A stretch of 37,786 bases of DNA from an uncultured Collinsella sp. (GTDB lineage Bacteria; Actinomycetota; Coriobacteriia; Coriobacteriales; Coriobacteriaceae), in assembly GCA_900547125.1 (NCBI GenBank), contig URFU01000005.1, forward strand, positions 1 to 37,786, in the 5' to 3' direction. The notes below the pieces were generated by a model that saw only the letters and a list, made by a program, of their open reading frames with translations, searched no databases and was not told the DNA's origin. This document shows positions 21,979-30,301 of the stretch, in pieces (the first letter of the stretch is position 1; each line of letters opens with the position of its first letter). The position numbers were made by a program, and so were the translations under genes.

Positions 21979-23001
21979 ATGAGCAAAGAGTGTGTCGAGC
22001 AGGTCGAAGGCGCAGGGGCTTCGGTGCCGATGACCGATATATCGAACATTGATGTGCCCGAGGGCACCGACGAGCTCAGCCGCAACACCCGTCGCGCATG
22101 GCGCGACCGCCTGAACAGCGCTTCGACGCGCAAGATGATCACGGGCGTCTTGGCTACGCTGGTGGGCGGTTCGTTTTGGGGCTTCTCGGGCACCAGCGCG
22201 AGTTTTTTGTTCGATACCTACCATGTCGATACGCTGTGGCTTATGAGCGTGCGTCAGATTCTCGCCGGCCTGCTCTTTATGGCTGTGGTTGTCACGCGCG
22301 ACCGCGCACGCCTGGTCAAGCTTTGGACCACACCCGCCGATCGCAAGCAGCTGCTGCTCTTTACCGCCTTTGGCCTGCTGTTCAACCAGTTTTGCTATCT
22401 TTCGGCCGTGCGCCTGACGAACGCCGGAACCGCGACGGTGCTCCAGTGCCTGCAGCTCGTTATCATCATGGGCTACGCCTGCGTGACCGATCGCCGCATG
22501 CCGCGTACTCGCGAAGTCATCGGCATTGGCCTGGCTCTGGGTGGAACCTTTTTAATCGCCACCGGCGGCGACCCCACCAGCCTGAATATCTCGCCGCTTG
22601 GCCTGGCAGCAGGTCTTATGTGTGCGGTCAGCGCCGCGTGTATGGCGGTGATTCCCGCCAAGATCCTGCCCGAATACGGCAGCCCCATCGTCACGGGCTC
22701 GGCAATGCTCACGGCGGGCGTGGTCTCGTGCGTCTTCGTGCAGCCCTGGGCGCATATGCCGGCGCTCGACGCTGCCGGCATCGAGGCGCTCGCGGTGTTC
22801 GTGGTTATCGGCTCGTTTTTTGCTTACATGCTTTATATGCAGGGCGTTAAGGACATCGGCTCGGTGCGCGCGAGCCTCATCGGAACTGTGGAGCCGGTTT
22901 CGGCGACCATCACCAGCGCCGTTATGCTGGGGACGGTGTTTTTGCCGACCGACCTTATCGGCTTTGTCATGATCATCGTGATGATGTTCCTTACGGTGTA
23001 G
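21979..23001 (+). CDS. EamA/DMT-family transporter
   Basis: 340 aa. A ~50-residue hydrophilic N-terminus precedes about ten hydrophobic segments, the two EamA five-helix repeats. The first begins TGVLATLVGGSFWGFSGTSA. In the second half, GLAAGLMCAVSAACMAV and SVRASLIGTVEPVSATITSAVMLG carry the usual GTVEP signature. Drug/metabolite transporters of this type usually export amino acids or other small metabolites; the substrate is not known. The ATG follows a GGGGGAGTGGA ribosome binding site. No obvious operon partner; the next gene starts after 148 bases. Confidence 0.9.
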   Translation: MSKECVEQVEGAGASVPMTDISNIDVPEGTDELSRNTRRAWRDRLNSASTRKMITGVLATLVGGSFWGFSGTSASFLFDTYHVDTLWLMSVRQILAGLLFMAVVVTRDRARLVKLWTTPADRKQLLLFTAFGLLFNQFCYLSAVRLTNAGTATVLQCLQLVIIMGYACVTDRRMPRTREVIGIGLALGGTFLIATGGDPTSLNISPLGLAAGLMCAVSAACMAVIPAKILPEYGSPIVTGSAMLTAGVVSCVFVQPWAHMPALDAAGIEALAVFVVIGSFFAYMLYMQGVKDIGSVRASLIGTVEPVSATITSAVMLGTVFLPTDLIGFVMIIVMMFLTV

Positions 23002-23149
23002 CTAGCGCCGCCGCCAAGACAGAAAGGTGTTGTGCCGCATTTTCGCCAATTGATGTCCGTGTCTGGAGTTTAGCTGTCGATGCTCAAAATGCCATAAACT
23101 AGCAACGTTATGGACTTTTTCATTGCGACTCAATTGCGAGGATTTCTTT

Positions 23150-25462
23150 ATGGCTGGTAATCACTTTAAGGGCAGCGATAGCGGCCGCCCTGCAGTTCCG
23201 CCGCGTCCGAACGGGGCTGGTAAGGCCGGCACGCCGGGCGGCGCTGGACAGGGCGGTTCCGGTAAGCGCGTGTCCCCGGGCGAGACGGCGATGTTTACCG
23301 CTCTGTACGAGCAGTCTCAAAAGGCAAAAAAGACCGGCCGTGCAAGAGGGAATGTCTTTGCGGGCGGTGCAACCTCCGCGTCGCAGCCGAGCGGGGCTCC
23401 TTCGGTGCCTGCGAACAACGCAGGTGCTGCCAACGCCGCGAATGCTGCCGGCAACGTTAATGCCGGCAAGGCCGCCAACAATACTCCCTCTGCCGGTGGC
23501 GCGGGGCTTACGGGTAACCTTGGCACGATTTACACCGGCGCCTCCGAGACTGGCACGTTCGCCCGCCTGGATGATAGCGGTGCCGAGTTTGCGGGCTCGG
23601 GTTCCAAGGAAGATTATTACGATTTTGGCTTGAACTACGGTAGCGATGCTTCGTCGAGTTCGACCTCTGACGGTCTGGTCCGTCATCGCCATCGCAAGGG
23701 CGAGCGCAAAAAGCGTCACACTGGCGCCATTGTTGCCGCTGTAGTCGCGGTGCTTCTCGTTGTGCTTGGCGCAAGCGGCTTTATGCTGCTTAACTCGGCA
23801 AAGACCGTAAAGAGCGAAGCGAAGGAGGCTGTCGAGATCGTCGGTGGCCTTAAGGGCAAGGTCACGTCGGGCGATTTTTCGACGCTGCCTGACGACGCGA
23901 AGAAGATCGATGAGCTCTGTAACAGCATGAAGGCGGAGACCTCGAGCCCGCTGTGGGCGGCGGCTTCGTTTATCCCGGTGTATGGCAGCGATATCAATGC
24001 GGCCCGCACCATGATTGACGCCCTGTCCGATGTCTCGAGCAATGCGCTGGTTCCCATGGCCGATAACCTTTCGCAGGCTACGCCCGGCAAGCTGTTCCAG
24101 GACGGCATGATTAACGTGTCCGCGCTGCAGGCGGTCGCCGATTCGCTTTCCAGCAGCTCGAAGGTGTTCAAGAGCGCCAACGAGAAGGTCCAGGGCATTG
24201 GCGATACTCATATTTCCCAGGTGACCGAGCTGGTCGATAAGGCCAAGGACGGCTTTGCCACCCTCAACGGCGCGGTTGACGCGGCGGAGAAGGTCGCCCC
24301 CGTCCTTCCCCAGATGCTCGGCGCCAACGGCCAGACGCGCAACTACCTTATGTACGCCATGAACAACGTCGAGATTCGTGCCTGCGGCGGCTTTGGCGGT
24401 TCGCAGGGTCTGATTTCGGTCACCGACGGCCAGATGTCGATTGGCGAGTTTGTTCCCCGCATTGGACTCAGCGAGGATGAGGCAGTCGAGAGCGTCGACG
24501 AAGAGGATGAGGCGCTGTTCGGCAACCACAGTAACCTGTACAACTCGGGCAATACCTATTCGCCTGATTGGCCCCGCAACTCGCAGCGTGTCGCCGCGCT
24601 GTGGAAGTCCCAGTATGGACAGGACGTTGATGGCGCCATCGGTATCGACCCGGTGTTCCTGCAGTATCTGCTGGGCCTGGTCGGTAATGTCTCGCTGCCC
24701 GACGGAACGGTTGTCGACGGCACCAACGCCGCAAAGGTCCTCATGCACGATGTGTACTGGAACTATCCGGTCGAGGAGTCGGACGGCATCTTTGCATCCG
24801 TCGCCAGCGCTGCCTTCGACAAGATCCTTGGCGGTATCGGCGATGTCGATGTTACGAAGCTTGTCAGCGCCGTTGAGCGCGGTGCCGAAGAGGGCCGCCT
24901 GATCGCGTGGATGAGAAACGATGATGAGCAGAATGCCATCAAAGAGACGGGCATTGACGCTTCGCTGCCCAATCCGGATGACCCGAGTGCCGATCCTGTT
25001 GCCGGCGTTTACTTTAACAACCTGAGCTTCTCCAAGCTCGACTGGTACCTGAACGCTGATACGCAGATTGGCCAGGGCATCAAGAACGGTGACGGCACGT
25101 GCTCCTATCGCATCACCGTTACCCTGACGAACATCATGACGCAGGAGGAGGCTGGCAAGCTGCCCGACTACGTTGCGGCGAGCGCACCCGATGCCGCGCG
25201 TGACGACGAGCGTCTGAATGTCTCACTGTTTGCCCCGACGGGCGGCAACATTACTGATCTGACCGTCGAGGGCACCCAGTTTGGTCTCGGCGCCGCTACG
25301 TGGCATGGAATCCCCTTCTATTCGGGCACCGTTGACCTGCATGCTGGCGAGACGACGACGATCACGTATACGCTGACCACGTCGGCCGAGGCGGGGGACA
25401 AGCCGCTTACGCTGCGTCAGACTCCTACATGCCAGGCGGCTCGCGACAGCGCGTCGGCGTAG
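23150..25462 (+). CDS. DUF4012 membrane-anchored surface protein
   Basis: 770 aa. Residues 1-190 are low-complexity (Gly, Ala, Asn, Ser) and probably cytoplasmic, ending in the basic RHRHRKGERKKRH. One membrane helix follows (AIVAAVVAVLLVVLGASGFM). The outer part has a helical stretch (~residues 220-390), then the DUF4012 core: GANGQTRNYLMYAMNNVEIR, ACGGFGGSQGLISV, PDWPRNSQRVAALW and VDGAIGIDPVFLQYLLGLVG. The family is linked to cell-surface polysaccharide loci in actinomycetes; its biochemical role is unknown. GCGAGG with an 8-base spacer supports the ATG at 23150 over one 27 bases earlier. glmM follows, which also points to envelope sugars. Confidence 0.85.
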   Translation: MAGNHFKGSDSGRPAVPPRPNGAGKAGTPGGAGQGGSGKRVSPGETAMFTALYEQSQKAKKTGRARGNVFAGGATSASQPSGAPSVPANNAGAANAANAAGNVNAGKAANNTPSAGGAGLTGNLGTIYTGASETGTFARLDDSGAEFAGSGSKEDYYDFGLNYGSDASSSSTSDGLVRHRHRKGERKKRHTGAIVAAVVAVLLVVLGASGFMLLNSAKTVKSEAKEAVEIVGGLKGKVTSGDFSTLPDDAKKIDELCNSMKAETSSPLWAAASFIPVYGSDINAARTMIDALSDVSSNALVPMADNLSQATPGKLFQDGMINVSALQAVADSLSSSSKVFKSANEKVQGIGDTHISQVTELVDKAKDGFATLNGAVDAAEKVAPVLPQMLGANGQTRNYLMYAMNNVEIRACGGFGGSQGLISVTDGQMSIGEFVPRIGLSEDEAVESVDEEDEALFGNHSNLYNSGNTYSPDWPRNSQRVAALWKSQYGQDVDGAIGIDPVFLQYLLGLVGNVSLPDGTVVDGTNAAKVLMHDVYWNYPVEESDGIFASVASAAFDKILGGIGDVDVTKLVSAVERGAEEGRLIAWMRNDDEQNAIKETGIDASLPNPDDPSADPVAGVYFNNLSFSKLDWYLNADTQIGQGIKNGDGTCSYRITVTLTNIMTQEEAGKLPDYVAASAPDAARDDERLNVSLFAPTGGNITDLTVEGTQFGLGAATWHGIPFYSGTVDLHAGETTTITYTLTTSAEAGDKPLTLRQTPTCQAARDSASA

Positions 25463-25499
25463 GGTTTTTCTGGTAGCGCAGATAATCGAGTACCATTTT

Positions 25500-25532
25500 G
25501 GGGCGGACAGGCAATCTGTTCGCCCCTATTTT
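25500..25532 (+). terminator. Terminator between the DUF4012 gene and glmM
   Basis: GGGGCGGACAG pairs with CTGTTCGCCCC (one G-T) around GCAAT and is followed by TATTTT. It is 13 bases before the glmM start, so it could also act as an attenuator. Confidence 0.75.
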
Positions 25533-25545
25533 GTAAGGAGAGCGC

Positions 25546-26877
25546 ATGAAGTACTTTGGCACCGACGGCTTTCGCGGCGAGGCCAACGTTGGGCTGACGG
25601 TAGAGCACGCTTATAAGATTGGCCGTTTTGTGGGCTGGTATTATGGCGCCAACCGCAGTGCTAAGGCGCGCGTTATCGTGGGCAAGGACACCCGTCGCTC
25701 GAGCTATATGTTCGAGGCGGCGCTGGTGAGTGGCTTGGTCGCGAGTGGCGCGGACGCCTACATGCTGCACGTGATCCCCACGCCGGGCGTGGCGCATCAG
25801 ACCGTAGAGGGCTGCTTCGATTGCGGCATCATGATCAGCGCGAGCCACAACCCGTTTTGCGATAACGGCATTAAGCTCGTCAACAGCGACGGCTTTAAGA
25901 TGGACGAGGACGTGCTGGAGCTCATCGAGGACTATATCGATGGCAAGAGCGAGGTGCCGCTGGCTACGGGCAACCACATTGGCGCCACGGTCGACTACAT
26001 GCAGGGTCGCAACCGCTACATTGCCTCGCTCATTGCAAGCGCGAACTTTTCGCTGCAGGGCGTCAAGATCGGTCTCGACTGTGCCAACGGCTCGGCTTCC
26101 TCGGTTGCCAAGCCGGTGTTCGATGCGCTGGGCGCCGATGTGCGTGTAATCAATGCCGCGCCCGATGGCTTTAACATTAACGTCGACTGCGGCTCCACGC
26201 ATATGGAGCGCCTGCAGCGCCACGTGGTGGAGCAGGGCCTGGACGTGGGCTTTGCCTATGACGGCGATGCTGACCGCTGCCTGGCGGTGGATGAACGCGG
26301 CCGCGTGGTCGACGGCGACCAGATCCTGTACGTGTGCGGCGTGTATCTAAACAAGCACGGTCGCCTTTCGGGCGGTACCGTGGTGCCGACGATTGCCAGC
26401 AACTTTGGCCTGATCAAGTCGCTGGAGCTTGCCGGCCTGAGCGCCGTGACCAGCGGCGTGGGCGACCGCCACGTGTATGCCAAGATGCGCGAGGGCGGCT
26501 ACAGCCTGGGCGGCGAGCAGACGGGCCATACGATCTTCGGCGATATCGAGCGCACGGGCGACGGCATTATGACCTCGCTGCGCGTGATGGAAGTGATTCG
26601 CGCCGAGCGCGAGACACTCTCGCAGCTCACGGCTCCGTGTAAGCTGCTGCCGCAGGCTCAGGTTGCCGTGCGCGTGGCCGACAAAGATGCCGCGCTCGAG
26701 AACATGGGCGTGCAGAATGCGATCGCCGAGGCCGAGGCCGCGCTGGCGGGTGAGGGCCGCGTGCTCGTGCGCAAGAGCGGAACCGAGTCAGTGATCCGCG
26801 TGCTGGCCGAAGCCCCCGACCAAGCCGCCGCCGACGCCGCCATGAAGCGCATCGCAAGTGCTCTGGAAGCCCTTTAG
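25546..26877 (+). CDS. glmM: Phosphoglucosamine mutase
   Basis: 443 aa, the usual length. It converts glucosamine 6-phosphate to glucosamine 1-phosphate for UDP-GlcNAc and so peptidoglycan. Motifs: KYFGTDGFRGEANVGLTVE at the N-terminus, ISASHNPFCDNGIK with the phosphoserine, AYDGDADRCLAVD for magnesium, GGEQTGHTIFGD for sugar binding and RKSGTESVIRVLAE for phosphate binding. The combination of TDGFRG and GEQTGH is characteristic of GlmM rather than PgmA or ManB. AAGGAGAGC is the ribosome binding site. An inverted repeat begins in its stop codon, and a terminator-like hairpin lies 75 bases on. Confidence 0.96.
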   Translation: MKYFGTDGFRGEANVGLTVEHAYKIGRFVGWYYGANRSAKARVIVGKDTRRSSYMFEAALVSGLVASGADAYMLHVIPTPGVAHQTVEGCFDCGIMISASHNPFCDNGIKLVNSDGFKMDEDVLELIEDYIDGKSEVPLATGNHIGATVDYMQGRNRYIASLIASANFSLQGVKIGLDCANGSASSVAKPVFDALGADVRVINAAPDGFNINVDCGSTHMERLQRHVVEQGLDVGFAYDGDADRCLAVDERGRVVDGDQILYVCGVYLNKHGRLSGGTVVPTIASNFGLIKSLELAGLSAVTSGVGDRHVYAKMREGGYSLGGEQTGHTIFGDIERTGDGIMTSLRVMEVIRAERETLSQLTAPCKLLPQAQVAVRVADKDAALENMGVQNAIAEAEAALAGEGRVLVRKSGTESVIRVLAEAPDQAAADAAMKRIASALEAL

Positions 26878-26905
26878 TTACGCGATTTTACCAAACCGCG
26901 TAACT
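26876..26905. other. Inverted repeat starting in the glmM stop codon
   Basis: AGTTACGCG and CGCGTAACT, a perfect 9-bp dyad with a 12-base loop. No T-run follows on either strand. Function unknown. Confidence 0.5.
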
Positions 26906-26952
26906 GCTCGACGCTGCAAACGGCCCCAAGCGGCAATCTGACGTTCAATTTC

Positions 26953-26985
26953 AAGGGCGCGACCAGAAGGTCAGCGCCCTTTCAT
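26953..26985 (+). terminator. Terminator of glmM
   Basis: AAGGGCGC-GACC-AGAA-GGTC-A-GCGCCCTT stem with one bulge, then TCATTT. It lies in the convergent gap before the M32 gene and may serve both strands. Confidence 0.6.
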
Positions 26986-27082
26986 TTCACGTCACCTTGC
27001 TCGCTTGGGGTCGTTTTCGCTGACACTGCCAAGGCATTGGCGTCAACATGGTTGGCGTTGGCGATGGCGTGCTGGTCAATCC

Positions 27083-28657
27083 TTACAGCTCGTAGAGCGT
27101 GGTGAACTTGTCCTGCAGGTAGCTGCAGTAGTAGCGGGCGTCAAAGTCCATGCCGCAGGCGCCCTTGATGAGCTCCGGCGCGTCCTTGGCGCGACCCCAC
27201 TGCCAAATGTGCTTGCCCAGCCAGGCACGGACGGGCGCCAGATCGCCGCTCGCGCAGGCACCGGTAAGGTCGACGCCGTCGCGGCACATGGCCGGCACGA
27301 ACATGGCGTCGTAGGCGCTGCCCAGCGCATAGGTGGGGAAGTAGCCAAACGAGCCACCGCTCCAGTGCGTATCCTGCAGGCAGCCGTGCGTGTCGTCGGG
27401 AACGGGAATGCCCAGGTACTCATCCATAAAGCGGTTCCAAAGCGCGGGGATATCCTTGGCCGTGGCCTCGCCGGCAAACAGCATGCGCTCGATCTCGTAG
27501 CGCACCATAACGTGCAGCGGATAGGTGAGCTCGTCCGCCTCGGTGCGGATCAACGACGGCTGTGCGATATTCACGGCGTGGTAGAGCGTATCCTCGTCCA
27601 CGCTGCCATAGACCTCGGGCGCGTGGCGGCGCAGCACCTCGAGCAGCGGTCCCATAAAGGCGCGGCTGCGACCCACGGTGTTCTCAAAGAAGCGGCTCTG
27701 GCTCTCGTGGATGCCCATGGAGGTGCCGCCCTCCAGGCAGGTGCGCGCATAGGCGGGGTTCACGCCCAGCTCATACATGGTGTGACCGGCCTCGTGGATG
27801 ATGCTGTAGACGTTGGAGATGCAGTCGTCCTCATAGATGTGCGTCGCGATGCGCGCGTCACCCACGGCAAAGCCCTCGCTAAACGGGTGTTCGGTAAAGG
27901 CAAGCGTGGTGTCGTTCAGGTCCAGGCCGACGAGCTTCATAAGATCGAAGCTCATGGCACGCTGGGCAGCCTCGGGCACGCGGGCGTGCAAAAAGTCGGC
28001 AGCGGGCTGCTGGCCGCGCTCGCCGATGGCGTGCACGAGTGGCACGACCGTGGCCTTGACTTCGTCGCAAAACGCGTCGAAGCTCTTGGCAGAAAGGCCG
28101 CGCTCGTACTGGTCGAGCCAAACATCGTATGGGTCGCGCTTGGGGTCCATGAGCTCGGCCTGATGCTTGAGCTGGCAGACGATCTTGTCCACATAGGGTT
28201 CAAAGCTCGCCCAGTCATTGGCTGCTTTGGCTTTGTGCCACACGGCATCGGCCTCGCAGGTAAGCCTGGTCCAGGCTTCGGCTTCTTCGGTGGGAATGGC
28301 GCTTGCCTCGCGCTGGTCGCGGCCGAGCACGCGAATTTCGTCGAGCAGCTGCGGGTCGTCGATTTTTCCGTCGGCGACCGTCTCACGCGCGAGAGAGCGC
28401 ACGAGCTCAACGGACTTTTTGCTGGTCAGGAGCTTGTGATGCTCGCCGGCAAGGGTGCCCATAGCATCGGCGCGGGCCGCGGCGCCGTTGGCGGGGGCAA
28501 TCGTCGCGCCATCGAACTCGGCAATTTAGAGCAGGTACTCGCGGGTCCACAGTTTGCCTTCGAGCTTGCGGAATTTTTTGACGGCCTTATCGACCTTCAT
28601 GCCGTTGGGCGTCTTGCCCGCTGCGGCCTTGGCCTTCTTATCGTGCTTATTTCCCAT
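27083..28657 (-). pseudogene. Carboxypeptidase M32 interrupted by an in-frame TAA
   Basis: A full-length M32 gene of 524 codons would run from the ATG at 28657 (AAGGA upstream). Codon 44 is TAA (28526-28528) in the same frame. The first part, ending KLWTREYLL, and the part after the stop, IAEFDGATIAPANGAAARA, join as in other M32 proteins, so one base change (for instance from a Tyr codon) explains the break. The rest is intact: HEAGHTMYELG (HExxH zinc site), GIHESQSRFFENTVGRS and YPLHVMVRYEIE. A start at 28462 could still make 459 aa. The enzyme removes C-terminal residues from peptides in the cytoplasm. Either nonsense-inactivated, N-terminally shortened, or a base error. Confidence 0.85.
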
Positions 28658-28775
28658 ACCATATCCTTGATCTCGTGAGCCGAGCGCCTCGGGTGGGCGC
28701 GCGACCAGTTTGCACAGTTACCTGCCTTGTACCCAGCGCGAACAAAACGGAACGCGGCGATATGCTCGCAGAATG

Positions 28776-28784
28776 TGTTATCCT
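28776..28784 (+). promoter_or_regulatory. Extended -10 promoter of pheST
   Basis: TGTTATCCT is an extended -10 (TGn plus TATCCT). The -35 is poor. The predicted start near 28791 is where the T-box leader begins. Confidence 0.45.
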
Positions 28785-28790
28785 ATAGCC

Positions 28791-29076
28791 CAATGCGTTG
28801 ACGGAGAGGGTTTTGCCCGCCGCGTCGCCGGCAAGAGAGGGAAGGTCATGGGCTGCAAGCCTTCCTGCGGTGGCAAGGGCCAAGCGTTCACTCCCGAGCA
28901 GCGACCTCAACGGGCACGCGGCCAGCGGCGGCGAAGCCCCAGTAGGGAAGCCGTGAGCCTCGCGACAAGGGGCAAAGAGTGGGCGCGGCGGGCCAGACAT
29001 CCGCCGGGTCAAACAAGGTGGTACCGCGGAATTCAACCGTCCTTGGGCAATACACATGCCCGAGGACGGTTTTTTG
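28791..29076 (+). ncRNA. T-box riboswitch leader of pheST
   Basis: The T-box signature AAGGTGGTACCGCG lies at 29015-29028, followed by a terminator: ACCGTCCTTGGGC (from 29036) pairs with GCCCGAGGACGGT (to 29070), then TTTTTT. Upstream lies about 220 bases of GC-rich, stem-forming sequence that fits stem I and the following stems. T-boxes sense uncharged tRNA. Before phenylalanyl-tRNA synthetase genes the specifier should be a Phe codon; TTC triplets at 28862-28864 and 28887-28889 are candidates, but I could not fold the leader to decide. Confidence 0.88.
29036..29076 (+). terminator. T-box terminator of pheST
   Basis: 13-bp GC-rich stem with a run of six or more T, directly after the T-box sequence. 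The antiterminator would use the AAGGTGGTACCGCGG stretch and the 5' half of this stem. Confidence 0.85.
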
Positions 29077-29161
29077 TTACCGAACCGGGCCGCGTTTTCG
29101 CAACGTCAGACGGCGGCAGCCGCCTCGGCAAGCGGGGAGCGCGAGAGACGAAAGGGAAGAC

Positions 29162-30238
29162 ATGAGTCTGATTGATGATCTGGTCAAACTCGAGGAAGAG
29201 GCCAAGGAGCTCGTCGCAGGCGCCGATGACGCCGCAAAGCTCGAGGCCGCGCGCGTTGAGCTGCTCGGCCGCAAGGGCCGCATCACTGGCCTGATGCGTA
29301 TGATGGGCAAGCTCGCCCCCGAGGATCGTCCCATGATGGGCAAGCGTGCCAACGAGATGCGCCAACTGATTGTTTGTTTGAATGATTAGGGGACCACCGA
29401 GATGAAGGCCGCCGCCCTCAAGCACACTCTCGAGCACGAGGCTGTCGACATTACCCTGCCGGGTATCCGTCCGCAGATCGGTCACCAGCACCTGATCAAG
29501 CAGATCATCGAGGAGGCCGAGGACATCTTCTGCGGCATCGGCTACACCGTCGAGTCCGGTCCCATGGTCGATACTTCCTACTACAACTTCACTGCGCTCA
29601 ACGCCCCCATGGATCACCCGAGCCGCTCGGCCCGCGATACCTTCTACGTGGTCGACAACAACCCTGGCAGCGTCGCACACCCCGAGGCTCACGCCCATGG
29701 CGAGTCCGACGTACTGCTGCGCACCCAGACTTCGGGCGTGCAGATCCACACTATGGAGTCGCAGAAGCCGCCCATCTACATGATCTGCCCGGGCACCGTC
29801 TACCGTCCCGACACGGCCGACGCCTGCCACCTGCCGCAGTTCAACCAGATCGAGGGCCTGGTCGTCGACGAGGGCATCACCTTTGGCGATCTTAAGGGCA
29901 CGCTCGACTACTTTGTTAAGTGCATGTTTGGCGAGGACCGCAAGACGCGTTACCGCCCGCACTTCTTCCCCTTCACCGAGCCGAGCTGCGAGGTGGACGT
30001 GAGCTGCCACGTGTGCGGCGGCAAGGGCTGCAACTTCTGCAAGCACAGCGGCTGGATCGAGATCTTGGGCTGCGGCATGGTCGACCCCAACGTCCTGATC
30101 AACTGCGGCATCGACCCCGAGAAGTACACCGGCTTCGCCTTTGGCATTGGCGCCGAGCGCGTCGCGGCCCTGCGCTACGACCTGCCCGACCTGCGCACGT
30201 TGATGACTGGTGACATGAGGTTCTTGAACCAGTTCTAG
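29162..30238 (+). pseudogene. pheS: Phenylalanyl-tRNA synthetase alpha subunit with in-frame TAG
   Basis: The ATG at 29162 begins a normal PheS N-terminus (SLIDDLVKLEEEAKELV, then VELLGRKGRITGLM). After 75 codons, at ...GKRANEMRQLIVCLND, a TAG (29387-29389) interrupts. The same frame then continues GTTEMKAAALKH to the stop at 30238. Aligned with E. coli PheS from memory, the spacing is unchanged, so there is no net indel. The catalytic part is complete: GIGYTVESGPMVDTSYYNF, IYMICPGTVYRPDTADACH, FNQIEGLVVDEGI, the Cys cluster CHVCGGKGCNFCKHSGW and FGIGAERVAALRYDLPD. The gene is essential in almost all bacteria, so real loss is unlikely. Options are a split enzyme, readthrough, or a sequence error. 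Confidence 0.9.
29402..30238 (+). CDS. PheS catalytic domain, possible separate translation start
   Basis: 278 aa from an ATG at 29402. The bases just after the TAG, AGGGGACC with an 8-base spacer, make a good ribosome binding site. So the catalytic domain may be made on its own, without the N-terminal coiled coil that contacts tRNA. Whether such a product works is unknown. All three class II synthetase motifs lie in this part. Confidence 0.6.
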   Translation: MKAAALKHTLEHEAVDITLPGIRPQIGHQHLIKQIIEEAEDIFCGIGYTVESGPMVDTSYYNFTALNAPMDHPSRSARDTFYVVDNNPGSVAHPEAHAHGESDVLLRTQTSGVQIHTMESQKPPIYMICPGTVYRPDTADACHLPQFNQIEGLVVDEGITFGDLKGTLDYFVKCMFGEDRKTRYRPHFFPFTEPSCEVDVSCHVCGGKGCNFCKHSGWIEILGCGMVDPNVLINCGIDPEKYTGFAFGIGAERVAALRYDLPDLRTLMTGDMRFLNQF

Positions 30239-30301
30239 AACGCTTTCTTCTTAGTTGCAGTTTCCGGCTCAAAGCCGCATTTATGAAAGGAGACCAGTTA
30301 G

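Noticed and set aside
23120..24748. Antisense reading frame opposite the DUF4012 gene (542 codons)
   Set aside because: Same reason: GC-rich shadow of a gene with clear domain motifs.
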